DNA of 64,000 bases from Abelmoschus esculentus (Eukaryota; Streptophyta; Magnoliopsida; Malvales; Malvaceae): contig JAUCBN010000032.1 of NCBI GenBank assembly GCA_035048815.1, positions 13,293,501 to 13,357,500 on the forward strand, read 5' to 3'. The notes under the pieces are model-generated. The model was not told where the DNA came from and did no database searches. It worked only from the letters and a program-made list of their open reading frames with translations. Shown here in pieces: positions 32,033 through 45,346 of the stretch (position 1 is its first letter; every line of letters begins with the position of its first letter). The position numbers and the translations under genes were made by a program.

Positions 32033-35000
32033 GGGACTGTTTATTATGACATGCACATGAAGAGAGGGGTCATTCATCATGACGTACGTTCAAAGAGAGG
32101 GGTCGTCCAGCATGGTATACGTTCAAATAGAGGGATCGTTCACAATGACATGCACTAAAAGACAGGAATCATTCAGATCGAGACATATTCATAGAAAGGG
32201 GTCGTTCATCACAGGATACAATCAAAGAGAGGGACCGATTATTATAACAAACTCTTGAAGGGAGGGGTCATTCACCGCAACATACCCTCAAAGACATGGG
32301 TCGTACTTCGCGATATACACTCAAAGTATGGTACTGTTCATTGTGACATGCACTCAAAGAGAAGGGTCATTCGTCGCGACATATGCACAATGAGAAGGGT
32401 CGTCCATCACGATATACGCTCTCAGAAAGAGACCGTTCATTATGATAAGCACTCGAAGAGAGTGGTCATTCAACGCGACATACACTCAAAGAGAGGGGTC
32501 ATCCATCACGGCATACGCTCAAAGTGAGGGAACGTTCATTATGAAATACGCTCGAAGAGAGGGGTCATCCATCGAGGTATACGCTCAAAGAAAAGGACCG
32601 TTCATTATGAAATTCTCTCGAAGAGAGAGGTCATTTTCCACGACATACGCTCAGCCAGAGGGGTCGTCCATCAAGGTAACGCTCTAAGAAAGGGACCGTT
32701 CATTATGACATGCACTCGAAGAGAGGGGTCATTCATCGCGATATACGCTCAAAGAGAGGGGTTGTCCTTCACGGTAAATGCTCAAAGAGAGGGACCTTTC
32801 ATTGTAACATGCACTCGAAGAGAGGGCTCATTCATCGCGACATACGCTCAAAGAGATGGGTCCTCTATCACAGTATACACTCTAAGAAAGGGATCATTAC
32901 ATGCACTCAAAGCGAGGGGTCATTCATCGCGACAAACGCTCAAAGAGAAGGGTCGTCCATCATGGTATCCGTTCATAAAGAGCGACCATTCATTATGACA
33001 TGCACTCAAAGAGAGGGGTCATTCACCGTGGCATACGCTCACAGAGAGGGGTCGTCCATCACAATATACGCTCAAAGAGAGGGACCATTCATTACGACCA
33101 GCACTCGAAGAGAGGGGTCATTCACTGTGACATGTGCTCAAAGAGAAGGGTCATCCATCTCGGTATACGCTCTAAGAAAGGAACCATTCATTATGACCTA
33201 CTCTCGATGAGAGGGGTCATTCACCGCAACATATGCTCAAAGAGAAGGGTCATCCATCACTGTATATGCTCTAAGAAAGGGACTATTAATTATGACATGC
33301 ACTAGAAGAGGAGGACTGTTCACCAGGACATACAGTCGAAGACAGGAATCATTCATCGCGACTTACGCTCAAAGAGAGAGGTCATCCAACACGACATACG
33401 CTCAAAGAGAGTGGTCGTCCAACACGACATACGCTCAAAGAGAGTGGTCGTCTAACACGACATACGCTCAAAGAGAGGGACCGATCATTATGAAATACTC
33501 TCGAACAAAGGTGTCATTCACCGTGACATACGCTAAAAGATAGGAGTCGTGCATCACGGTATACGCTCTAAGAAAGTGAATGTTCATTATGATATGCACT
33601 CGAAGAGAGGGGTTATTCATCGTGACATATGCTCAAAGAGAGGGGTCGTCTATCACGGTATACGCTCAAAGAGAGGGATCGTTCAACATGACATGCACTC
33701 GAAGAGAGTGGTCATTCAACGCGACATATGCTCAAAAAGAAGGGTCATCGATCACGGTATATGCTCAAAAAGAGGGAACGATCATTATGACATGAACTCG
33801 AAGAGAGGGATTCATCGTGACATACGTTCAAAGCGAGGGGTCGTCCATCAGGGTATACGTTCTAAGAAAGGAAATATTTATTATGATATGCACTCAAAGA
33901 GAGAGGTCATTCATCGTGACATACGCTCAAAGAGAGGGGTCATCCATCACGGTATACGCTCAAGAAGAAGGACCGTTCACCATGACATGCACTCAAAGAG
34001 AGGGGTCGTTCATCATGACATACGCTCAAAGACAGGGGTCGTCCATCACGAGATACGCTCAAAGAGGGGGACTAGTCACTACAACATACCTTCAAAGAAA
34101 GGGGTCATTCACCGCGACATACACTCAAAGAGATGGGTCGTCCATAACGGTATACGCTATAAGAAAGGGACCGTTCATTATGATATGCACTCGAAGAGAG
34201 GGGACATTCATCGCGACATGCGATCGAAGAGAGGGGATGTCCATCACGGTATACGCTGTAAGAGAGGGATTGTTCAGTATGACATACACTCAAAGAGAGG
34301 GGTCATTCATCGCACAATACGCTCAAAGAGAGGGATTTTCCATCACGGTATACTCTCAAAGAGAGGGACCGTTCATTATGACATGCACTCGAAGAGAGGG
34401 GTCATTCATCGCGACATACGTTCAAAGAGAGGGTCGTCCATCACGGTATACACTCTAAGAAAGGGATCGTTCATAATGACATGCACTCAACTAGAGGGGT
34501 CATTTAATGCGACATACACTTAAAGAGAGAGGTCATCCATCACCTCATACGCTCGAACAGAGGGATCGTTCAACAGGACATGCACTCGAAGAGAGGGGTT
34601 ATGCATCGCGACATATGCTCAAAAAGCGGGGTCTTCCATCACGACATATGCTGAAAAAGAGGGATTTGTTCAACGTGACATGCACTCTATGAGAGGGGTC
34701 ATTCATCACGATATATGCTTAAAGAGAGGGGTCGTTCATCATGACATACACTCAAAGAGATGGACCATTCATTATGGCATACTCTCGAAGAGAGGGGTCA
34801 ATCACCGCGACATACGCTTAATGAGAGGGGTCGTCCATCACGGTGTACGCTCTAAGAAAGTGACCATTTATTATGACATAACCTCGAAGAGTGGGGTCAT
34901 TCATCGTGACATACGCTCAAAGTGAAGGGTCGTCCATCACGGTATATGCTCTAAGAAAGGGACCGTCCATTATGACATGCACTAGAAGAGAGGGGTCATT

Positions 35001-38000
35001 CATTGCAACATACGTTCAAAAAGAGGTTTCGTTCAACATGGTATACGCTCAAAGAGAAGGATTGTTCACCATGACATGTACTCGAAGAGAGGGGTCATTC
35101 TTCGTGATATACGCTAAAAAAGAGTGGTCATCGATCACGATATACGCTCAAAGAGAGGGATCGATCATTATGACAAGCACTCGAAGAGAGGGGTCATTCA
35201 TCGCGACATACGCTCAAAGAGAGTGGTATTCATCACGGCATACGCTCTAAGAAAGGGACCATTCATTATGACATGCACTCGAACAGATGGGTCATTCATC
35301 GTGACAAATGCTCAAATAGAAGGGTCGTCCATCACGGTATACACTCTAAGAAAGGGACTATTCCTTATGATATGCACTCGGACAGAGGGGGTCATTCATC
35401 GCGACATACTTCAAACAGATGGAACGTTCACCATGACATGCACTCGAAGACAGGAGTCATTCACTGCGACATACACTTAAAGATTGGGGTCGTCCATCAT
35501 GGTATACGCTCAAAGAAAGAGACTGTTCATTATGACATGCACTCGTAGAGAGTGGTCGTCTATCACGACTAAGCTCAAAGAGGGGGATCGTTCACCATAG
35601 TATGCACTCGAAAGAGTGGGGTCATTCATCGCGTCATAAGCTCAAAGAGAGGAGTCGTCCATCACGTGATACGCTCAAAGAGAGGGACCGGTCATTATGA
35701 TATACTCTCGAAGAGATGGGTCATTCTTCCGACATACACTCAAAGAGAGAGGTTGTTTATCACGGTATACCCTATAAGAATTGGACCGTTCATTATGACA
35801 TGCCCTCGTAGAGAGTGGTCATTCATTGCGGTATACGCTCAAAGAGAATGGTCTTCCATCACGGGACATGCTCTAAGAAATATACCGTTCATTACGACAT
35901 ACCCTCAAAGAGAGGGATCATCGATCACGGTATACGCTTAAAGAGAGGGACCGATCATTATCATATGCACTCGAAGAGAGGGGTCATTCATCTCGATATA
36001 TGCTCAAAGGAGAGGTCATCCATCACGGCATACGCTATAAGAAAGGGACCATTCTTTATGACAAGCACTTGAAGAGAGCGGTCATTCATCGCGACATACG
36101 CTTAAAGAGAGGGGTCGTCCATCATGTGATACGCTCAAAGAGAGGGACCGGTCATTATGATATACGGTCGAAGAGATGGGTAATTCTTCGCGATATACAA
36201 TCAAAGAGAGGTGTCGGCTATCACGGTATACCCTCTAAGAAAGGGACCGTTCATTATGACATGCACTCGTAGAGAGAGGTCATTCATCATGACATACGCT
36301 CAAAGAGAGGGTCGTCCATCACGGGATACACTCTAAGAAATGGATCATTCATTTCAAATAAACTCGAAGAAAGGGGTCATCCAACGCCACATATGCTCAA
36401 ACAGAGGCGTCATCCATTACAGCAAACGCTCAAAGAGCGGGGTCATCCATCACGGTATACTCTCTAAGAAAGGGGTCATTCATCGCCATATATGTTCAAA
36501 GAGAGGGGTCGTCCGTTATGACATACGCTCGAAGAGAGGGACCGTTCATTCTGACATACTATCGAAGAGAGGGACCCTTCACCATATCCTGCAAGAGAGG
36601 CTCGTCCATCACGGTATATGCCCAAAGAGAGGGACCATTCACCACGTCCTGCACTCAAAGAGAGATGTTATTCATCGTGATATACGCTTAAAGAGAGGAT
36701 CTTATATAACAGCATACACTCAAAGAGAGTGACTGTTCACCATGCATGACATGCACTCGATGAGAGGGGTCTTTCATCGCAATATACGCTCAAAGAGAGG
36801 GGTCATCCTTCGCGGCATACGCTTAAAGAGAGGGACCATTAATTATGACATACTCTCAAAGAGAGGGGTCATTCACTGCGACATACGCTCAAAGAGAGGG
36901 GTCGTCCATCACGGTATACGCACTAAAAAAGGGACCGTTAATTATGACATGCACTAGAAGGGAGGGATTGTTCACCAGGACATACAGTCTAAGACAAGGA
37001 TCATTCATCGTGACTTACACTCAAAGAGAGTGGTCGTCCAACACGGCATACGCTCAAAGAGGATGGTCGTCCATCAATGCATACGCTCAAAGAGAGGGAT
37101 CGACCATTATGAAATACTCTCGAACAGAGGGGTCATTCACCGCAACATAAGCTAAAAGAGAGGATTCGTGTATCACGGTATACGCTCTAAGAAAGGGAAT
37201 GTTCATTATGATATGCACTCGAAGAGAGTGTATATTCATAGCGAGATACACTTAAAAAGAAGGGTCGTCCATTACGGTATACGCTCAAAGAGATGGATTG
37301 TTCACCATGACAAGCACTCGAAAAACACTCAAAAAGAGGGGTCATCGGTCAGGATATACGCTTAAAGAGAAGGATCTTTCATTATGACAAACCCTCAAAG
37401 AGAGGGGTCATTCATCGCGATATAAGCTCAAAGAGAAGGGTCATCCATCACGGTTTACGCTCTAAGAAAGGGACCATCCATTATGACATGCACTCGAAGA
37501 GAGAGGTCATTCATCGCGACGTACGATCAAATGGAAGGGTCGACCATCATGGTTTATGCTCAAAGTGAGGAATCGTTCACCATGTCATGCACTCGAAGAG
37601 AGGGGTCATTCATCGCGACATAGTCTCAAAGGGAGGGTTTGTCTGTTGCGGCATACGTTCAAAGAGAGTGACCGTTCATTATGACATACTCTCGAAGAGA
37701 GGGGTTATTCACCGCGATATACGCTCGATGAGAGGGGTTGTCCATCATGGTGTACGCTCTATGAACGTGAAAGTTCATTATGACATGCACTCAAAGAAAA
37801 GGGTGATCAATCCAGACATATGCTCAAAGAGAGGCTACGTCCATCACGGTAGATGCGCAATGAGAGGAACCATTCACCATGACATGCACTCGAAGAGAGG
37901 TGTTATTCATCGTGACATTCGCACATTGAGAAAGGTCGTCCATCACGATATACGCTCTAAGAAAGGGACCGTTCATTATAACATTCACTCAAAGAGAGGG

Positions 38001-41000
38001 GTCATTCTTCGTGATATACGCTCAAAGAGAGGGGTCTTCCATCACGTTATACGCTCAAAGAGAGGGACCTCTCATTGTAAAATGCACTTGAAGAAAGGGC
38101 TCATTCATCGCGACATACGCTCAAAGAGATGGGTCGTCCATCACAGTATACACTCTAGGAAAGGGATCATTACATGCACTCAAAGAGAGGGGTTATTCAT
38201 CGCTACAAACGCTCAAAGAGAAGGGTCGTCCATCACGGCATCCGCTCATAAAGAGGGACCGTTCATTATGACATGTACTCAAAGAGAGGTGTCATTTATC
38301 GTGGCATACGCTCAAAGAGAGGGGTCGTCCATCACGATATACGCTCAAAGAGAGGGACCATTCATTACGACCAGCACTCGAAGAGAGGGGTCATTCACCG
38401 TGACATAAGCTTTAAGAGAAGGGTCGTCCATCACGGTATACGCTCTAAGATAGGGACCATTCGTTATGACCAACTCTCGATGAGAGGGGTCATTCACCGC
38501 GACATATGCTCAAAGAGAAAGGTCGCCCATCGCAGTATATGCTCTAAGAAAGGTACTGTTAATTATGACATGCACATGAAAAAAAGGACTTTTCACAGGA
38601 CATACAGTCGAAGACAGGAATCATTCATCGCGACTTACGCTGAAAGAGAGTGGTCGTCCAACACGACATACGCTCAGAGAGAGGGGTCGTCCATCACGAC
38701 ATACTCTCAAAAAGAGGGACTGATCATTATGAAATACTCTCGAACAGAGGTGCATTCACTGTGACATACGCTAAAAGAGAAGAGTCGTGTATCACGGTAT
38801 ACGCTCTAAGATAGGGAATATTCATTATGATATGCACTCGAAGAGAGGGGTTATTCATCGCGAGATACACTCAAAGACAAGGGTCGTCCTTTACGGTATA
38901 TGCTCAAAGAGAGGGATTGTTCACCATGACATGCACTCGAAGAGAGGGGTCCTTCATTGCGACATACACTCAAAAAGAGGGGTCATCGATCACGGTATAT
39001 GCTTAAAGAAAAGGGTCTTTCATTATGACAAAACCTCAAAGAGAGGGGTCATTCATTGCGATATATGCCAAATAGAAGGGTCATCCATCACGGTATACGC
39101 TCTAAGAAAGGGACCATTCATTATGACATACACTCAAAGAGAGGGGTCATTTATCGCGACGTACAATCAAATGGAAGGGTCGTCCATCATGGTTTACGCT
39201 TAAAGAGAGGAATCGTTCACAATGTAATGCTCAAAGAGTGGGGTCATTCATCGCGACATAGTCTCAATGGGAGGGTTTGTCCGTCACGATATACGCTCAA
39301 AGAGTAGGGTCGTCCATCAAAGTATACGCTCAAAGAGGGACTGTTCACCACGAAATGTACTCGAAGAGTGGGGTCATTCATCGTAGCGTACGCTCAAAGA
39401 TAGGGTCATCGATCACGGTATACGCTCAAAGAGAGGGACCATTGATTATGATACGCACTCAAGGGGAGGTTTCATTCATCGTGACATACTCTCAGAGAGA
39501 TGGGTCATCCATCACGGTATATGTTCTAAGAAGGGGACCGTTCAGTATGACATGCACTCGAAGAGAGAGATCATTCACCGAGACATACGCTCAAAGAGAG
39601 GGGTCGTCCATCACAGTATGCTCTCTAAGAAAGGGACTGTTCATTAATACATGCATTCGTAGAGAGGGTTCATTCATCGCAATATAATCTCAAAGAGAGG
39701 GATCATCCATCACGGTATCCGCTCAAATATTGGGATCGTTCACCATGACATGCACTAGAATAGAGGGGTCATTCATAGCGACATGCGCTCAAAGAGAGGG
39801 GTCGTCCATCACGATATACGCTCAAAGAGAGGGGTCGTCCATCATGGTATACGCTCAAAGAGAGGGACCGTTCACCATGAATTGCACTCAAAGATAGGGG
39901 TCATTCATCGCGACATACGCTCAAAGAGAGGGTCGTCCATCACGGTATATGCTCAAAGAGAGGTACAATTCACCATGACATGCACTCGAAGAAAGGGGTC
40001 ATTCATCATGACAAATACTCAAAGAGAGCGGTCGTCCATCACGAGATACGCTCAAAGAGAGGGACCGATCATTATGACATACGCTCGAATAGAGCGGTCA
40101 TTCACTGCGACATACGCCTAATGAGAGGGGTTGTCCATCACGATTTACGCTCTAAGAAAGGAACCGTTCATTATGACATGCACTGGAAGAGAGGGGTCAT
40201 TCAACGCGACATACGCTCAAAGAGAGGGGTTGTCTATCACGGTATACGGTCAAAGAGAGGGGTCGTCCACCACGCCACACGCTCAAAGAGAGGGACCATT
40301 CATTATGGAATACGCGTGAAGAGAGGGCTCATTCATCGCGGTATACGCTCAGAGAGACGGGTCATCCATCACGGTATACGCTCTAAGAAAGGGACTGTTC
40401 ATTATGAAATGCACCCAAAAAGAGGGGTCATTCATCGCGAAATATGCTCAAAGAGAGAGGTCATCCATCACGGTATACGCTCTAAGAAAGGGACCGATCA
40501 TTATGACATGAACTCGAAGGGAGGGGTCATTCATTGCGACTTACACTAAAAGCGAGGGGTCGTCCATCACGGTGTTCACTCAAAGAGAGGGATCTTTCAC
40601 CATGACATGCACTCGAAGAGAGGGGTCATTCATCGCGACATATGCTTAAAGAGAGGTGTCTCGAGCACGGTATTCGCTCACAGAGAGGGACTATTTTTTA
40701 TGACATTCCCTCGAAGAGAGGGGTAATTCATTGCGAAATACGCTTAAAGATAGGGGTCGTCCATCACAGTATACGCTAAAAGTGAGGGACTGTTCACCAT
40801 GAAATGCACTCAAAGAGAGGGGTCATTCATCGCAACGTACGCTCAAAGAGATGATCATCGATCACGGTATATGCTCAAAGAGAGGGATCGTTGATTATGA
40901 CATGCACTCAAAGAGAGGAGTTATTCATCGAGACATACTCTCAAAGAAAGGGGTCATCCATCACAGCATACGCTCTAAGAAAGGGACTATTTATTACGAC

Positions 41001-44000
41001 ATGCACTCGAAGAGGGGTCATTCATCGTGACATACGCTCAAAGAGAAGGGTCATTCACAACGACATACGCACAAAGAGAGGGGTCGTCGATCACGGTATA
41101 TGTTCTAAGAAGGGAACCGTTCATTATGACATGCACTCGAACAGAGGGATCATTCACCGCGACATACGCTCAAAAAGGGAGGAACCGTTCATTATGATAT
41201 GCACTCGAAGAAAGGGGTCATTTACCGCGACATACGCTCAAAGTGAGTGGTCGTCCATCACGGTATACACTCAAAGAGAGGGACGGTTCAACATGAATTG
41301 CACTCAAAGATAGGGGTCATTCATCGCGACATACGCTAAAAGAGTGGGGTCGTCCATCACGATATACGCTCAAAGAGAGGAGCCGTTCATTATGACATAC
41401 ACTCGAAGAAAGGGGTCATTCAACGCGATATACGCTCAAAGAGAGGGGTCGTCCATCATGGTATACGCTCAAAGAGAGGGACCGTTCACCATGAATTGCA
41501 CTCAAAGATAGTGGCCATTCACCGCGGCATACACTCAAAGAGAGGGCCCGTTCAACATGAATTGCACTCAAAGATAGGGGTCATTCATCGCGACATATGC
41601 TCAAAGAGAGGGGTCGTCTATCATGGTATACGCTCAAAGAGAGGTGCAATTCACCATGATATGCACTCGAAGAAAGAGGTCATTCACCATGACAAATGCT
41701 CAAAGAGAGGTGTCATCCATCACGAGAAACGCTCAAAGATTGGGACCGGTGATTATGACATACGCTCCAATAGAGCGGTCATTCACTGCGACATACGCTC
41801 AATGAGAGGGGTTGTCCATCACGATTTACTTTCGGAGAAAGGAACCGTTCATTATGACAAACGCTAGAATAGAGCGGTCATTCATTGCGATATATGCTCA
41901 ATGAGAGGGGATTTACTCTCTGAGAAAGGAACCGTTCGTTATGACATACACTCGAAGAGAGGGGTCATTCATTGCGATATACGCTCAAAGAGAGGGTTTG
42001 TCCATCACGGTATACGCTCTAAGAAAGGGATCATTACATGCACTCGAAGAGAGGGTTCATTCATCGCGACAAACTCTCAAAGAGAAGGGTCGTCCATCAC
42101 GGTATCTTCTCACAAAGAGGGACCGTTCATTATGACATACACTCGAAGAGGGGTCATTCACCGTGGCATACGCTCAAAGACAAGGTTCGTACATCATGGT
42201 CTACGCTCAAGGAGAGAGACCGTTCACCATGACATGCACTCAAAGAGAGGAGCCATTCATCGCGACATACGCTCAAAGAGAGGAGTCGTCCACAACGGGA
42301 TACGCTCATAGAGAGGGACCGTTCACCATGTCATGCACTCGAAGAGAGGGGTCATTCATTATGAAAAATACTTAAAGAGAGGGGATGTCCATCACGTGAT
42401 ATGCTCAAAATGAAGGACCGTTCACCATGACATGCACTCAAAGAGAGGGGTCGTTCATCACGACATACGCTCAAAGACAGGGGTCGTCCATCACGGGATA
42501 CGCTCAAAGAGGGGGATCGGTCACAACAACATACCTTCAAAGAAAGGGGTCATTCACCGTGACATACGCTCAAAGAGATGGGTCGTCCATAACGGTATAC
42601 GCTATAAGAAAGGTACCGTTCATTATGATATGCAGGGGACATTCATCGCGACATACGCTCAAAGAGAGGGGTTGTCCATCACGGTATACGCTCTAAGAGA
42701 GGGATTGTTCATTATGACATACACTCAAAGAGAGGGGTCATTCATCGCGCAATACGCTCAAAGAGAGGGATTTTCCATCACGGTATACTCTCAAAGAGAG
42801 GGATCGTTCATTATGACATGCACTCAAAGAGAGGGGTCATTCATCGCGACATACGTTCAAAGAGAGGGTCGTCCATCATGGTGTACACTCTAAGAAAGGG
42901 TTCGTTCATAATGACATGCACTCAACTAGAGGGGTCATTCAATGCGACATACACTTAAAGAGAGAGGTCACCCATCACCGGTTACGCTCGAACAGAGGGA
43001 TCATTGAACAAGACATGCACTCGAAGAGAGGGGTTACACATCGCGACATATGCTCAAAGAGCGGGGTCGTCCATCACGACATATGCTCAAAAAGAGGGAT
43101 TGTTCAACGTGACATGCACTCTAAGAGAGGGGTCATTCATCACGATATACGCTTAAAGAGAGGGGTCGTTCATCACGGCATACACTCAAAGAGATGGACC
43201 ATTCATTATGGCATACCGCGACATACGCTTAATGAGAAGGGTCATCCATCACAGTATATGCTCTAAGAAAGGGACTGTTAATTATGACATGCACTAGAAA
43301 GAGAAGGACTGTTCACCAGGACATACAGTCGAAGACAGGAATCATTCTTCGCGACTTACACTCAAAGAGAGTGGTCGACCAACACGACATATGCTCAAAG
43401 AGAGTGGTCGTCCAACACGACATACGCTGAAAGAGAGGGGTCGTCCATCACGACATACGCTCAAAGAGAGGGACCGATCATTATGAAATACTCTCGAACA
43501 AAGGTGTCATTTACCGTGACATACGCTAAAAGATAGGAGTCATGCTTCACGGTATACGCTCTAAGAAAGTGAATGTTCATTATGATATGCACTCGAAGAG
43601 AGGGATTATTCATCGCGAGATACACTCAAAGAGAAGGGTCGTCCATTACGTTATATGCTCAAAGAGAGGTATTGTTCACCATGACATGGACTCGAAGAGA
43701 GGGGTCCTTCATTGTGACATACACTCAAAAGAGGGGTCATCGATCACGGTATACGCTTAAAGAGAAGGGACTTTCATTATGACATTCCCACAAAGAGAGG
43801 GGTCATTCATCGCGATATACGCCAAAGAGAAGGGGGGTCATCCATCATAGTATACGCTCTAAGAAAGGTACCGTTCATTATGACATGCACTCAAAGAGAG
43901 GGGTCATTCATCACGACGTACGATCAAATGGAGGGGTCGTCCAAGGTTTACGCTCAAAGTGAGGAATCGTTCATAATGTCATGCTCAAAGATAGGGGTCA

Positions 44001-45346
44001 TTCATCGGGACGTAGTCTCAAAGGGAGGGTTTTTCTGTAACGGCATACGCTCAGAGAGAGGGGCCGTCCATCACGGTATACGCCCTATGAAAGTGAACGT
44101 TCATTATGACATGCAATCGAAGAAAGGGGTCATCATACGCGACATAAGCTCAAAGAGAGGGGACGTCCATCACGGTAGACGCACAAAGAGAGGAACCATT
44201 CACCATGACATGCACTCGAGGAGAGGTGTTATTCATCGCAACATACGCACATTGATAAAGGTCGTCTATCACTATATACGCTCTAAGAAAGGGACCATTC
44301 GTTATGACATACACTCGAAGAGAGGGGTCGTCCATCATGGTATACGCTCAAAGGGAGGGACCTTTCATTTTAACATGCACTCGAGGAGAGAGCTCATTTA
44401 TCGCGACGTATGCTCGAAGAGATGGGTTGTCCACCACAGTATACACTCTAAGAAAGGGATCATTACATGAACTCGAAGAGAGGGGTCATTCATCATGACA
44501 AACGCTCAAAGAGAAGGGTTGTCCATCATGGTATCTGCTCACAAAGAGGGACCGTTCATTATGACATGCACTCGAAGAAAGGGATCGTTCACCGTGGCAT
44601 ACGCTCAAAGAGAGGGGTCGTCCATCACAAAATACGTTCAAAGAGAGGGACCGTTCACCATGAATTGCACTCAAAGATAGGGGCCATTCATCGTGACATA
44701 CGCTCAAAGAGAGGTGTCGTCCATCACGGTGTGCTCTCAAAGAGAGGGACAATTCAACATGACATGCACTCGAAGAAAGGGGTCATTCATCAAGACAAAT
44801 GCTCAAAGAGAGGTGTCGCCCCTCACGAGATACGCTCAAAGAGAGGGACCGGTCATTATGACATACGCTCAAAGAGAGGGACCGATCATTATGACATACG
44901 CTCGAATAGAGCGGTCATTCACCTCAACATACGCTCAATGAGAGGGGTTGTCCATCACAATTTACTCTCTAAGAAAGGAACCGTTCATTATGACATACAC
45001 TCGAAGAGAGGGGTCATTCATTGCGATCTACACTCAAAGAGAGGGGTCGTCCGTCACGGTATACGATCAAAGATAGGGACCTTTCATTTTAACATGCACT
45101 CGAGGAGAGGGCTGATTCACCGTGACATATGCTCAAAGAGAAGGGTCGTCCATCACAGTGTACACTCTAAGAAAGGGATCATTACATGCACAAAAAGAGA
45201 GGGGTCATTCATCGCGACAAACGCTCAAAGAGAAGGGTCGTCCATCACGGTATCTGCTCACAAAGAGGGACTGTTCATTATGGCATGCACTCAAAGAAAG
45301 GGGTCATTCACCGCGGCATACGCTCAAAGAGAGGGGTCGTCCATCA
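32033..45346 (+). repeat. 33-bp satellite array, block 4 (13.3 kb)
   Basis: About 400 monomers, the longest uninterrupted block. The A-B-C 99-bp trimer is clearest here: frame 1 reads repeats of 'HSKRGVIHRDIRSKRGVVHH', frame 2 repeats of 'TRREGSFIATYAQREGSSIT'. The longest open stretch is 33549-34523. Variant monomers mark duplicated blocks: a monomer shortened by about 7 bp ('gggatcattacatgcactc') at about 32892, 38166, 42030, 44457 and 45177, and a 'caggacatacagtcgaag' monomer at about 33325, 36976, 38593 and 43317. The right end is fused to RNase H-coding sequence of the next element. Confidence 0.96.

Noticed and set aside
33549..34523. A 324-residue protein made of 11-residue repeats, with similar frames in other blocks
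   Set aside because: The other two forward frames are also open over much of the same stretch, the frames shift at every indel, there is no upstream promoter or consistent start, and the sequence is plainly the tandem satellite.
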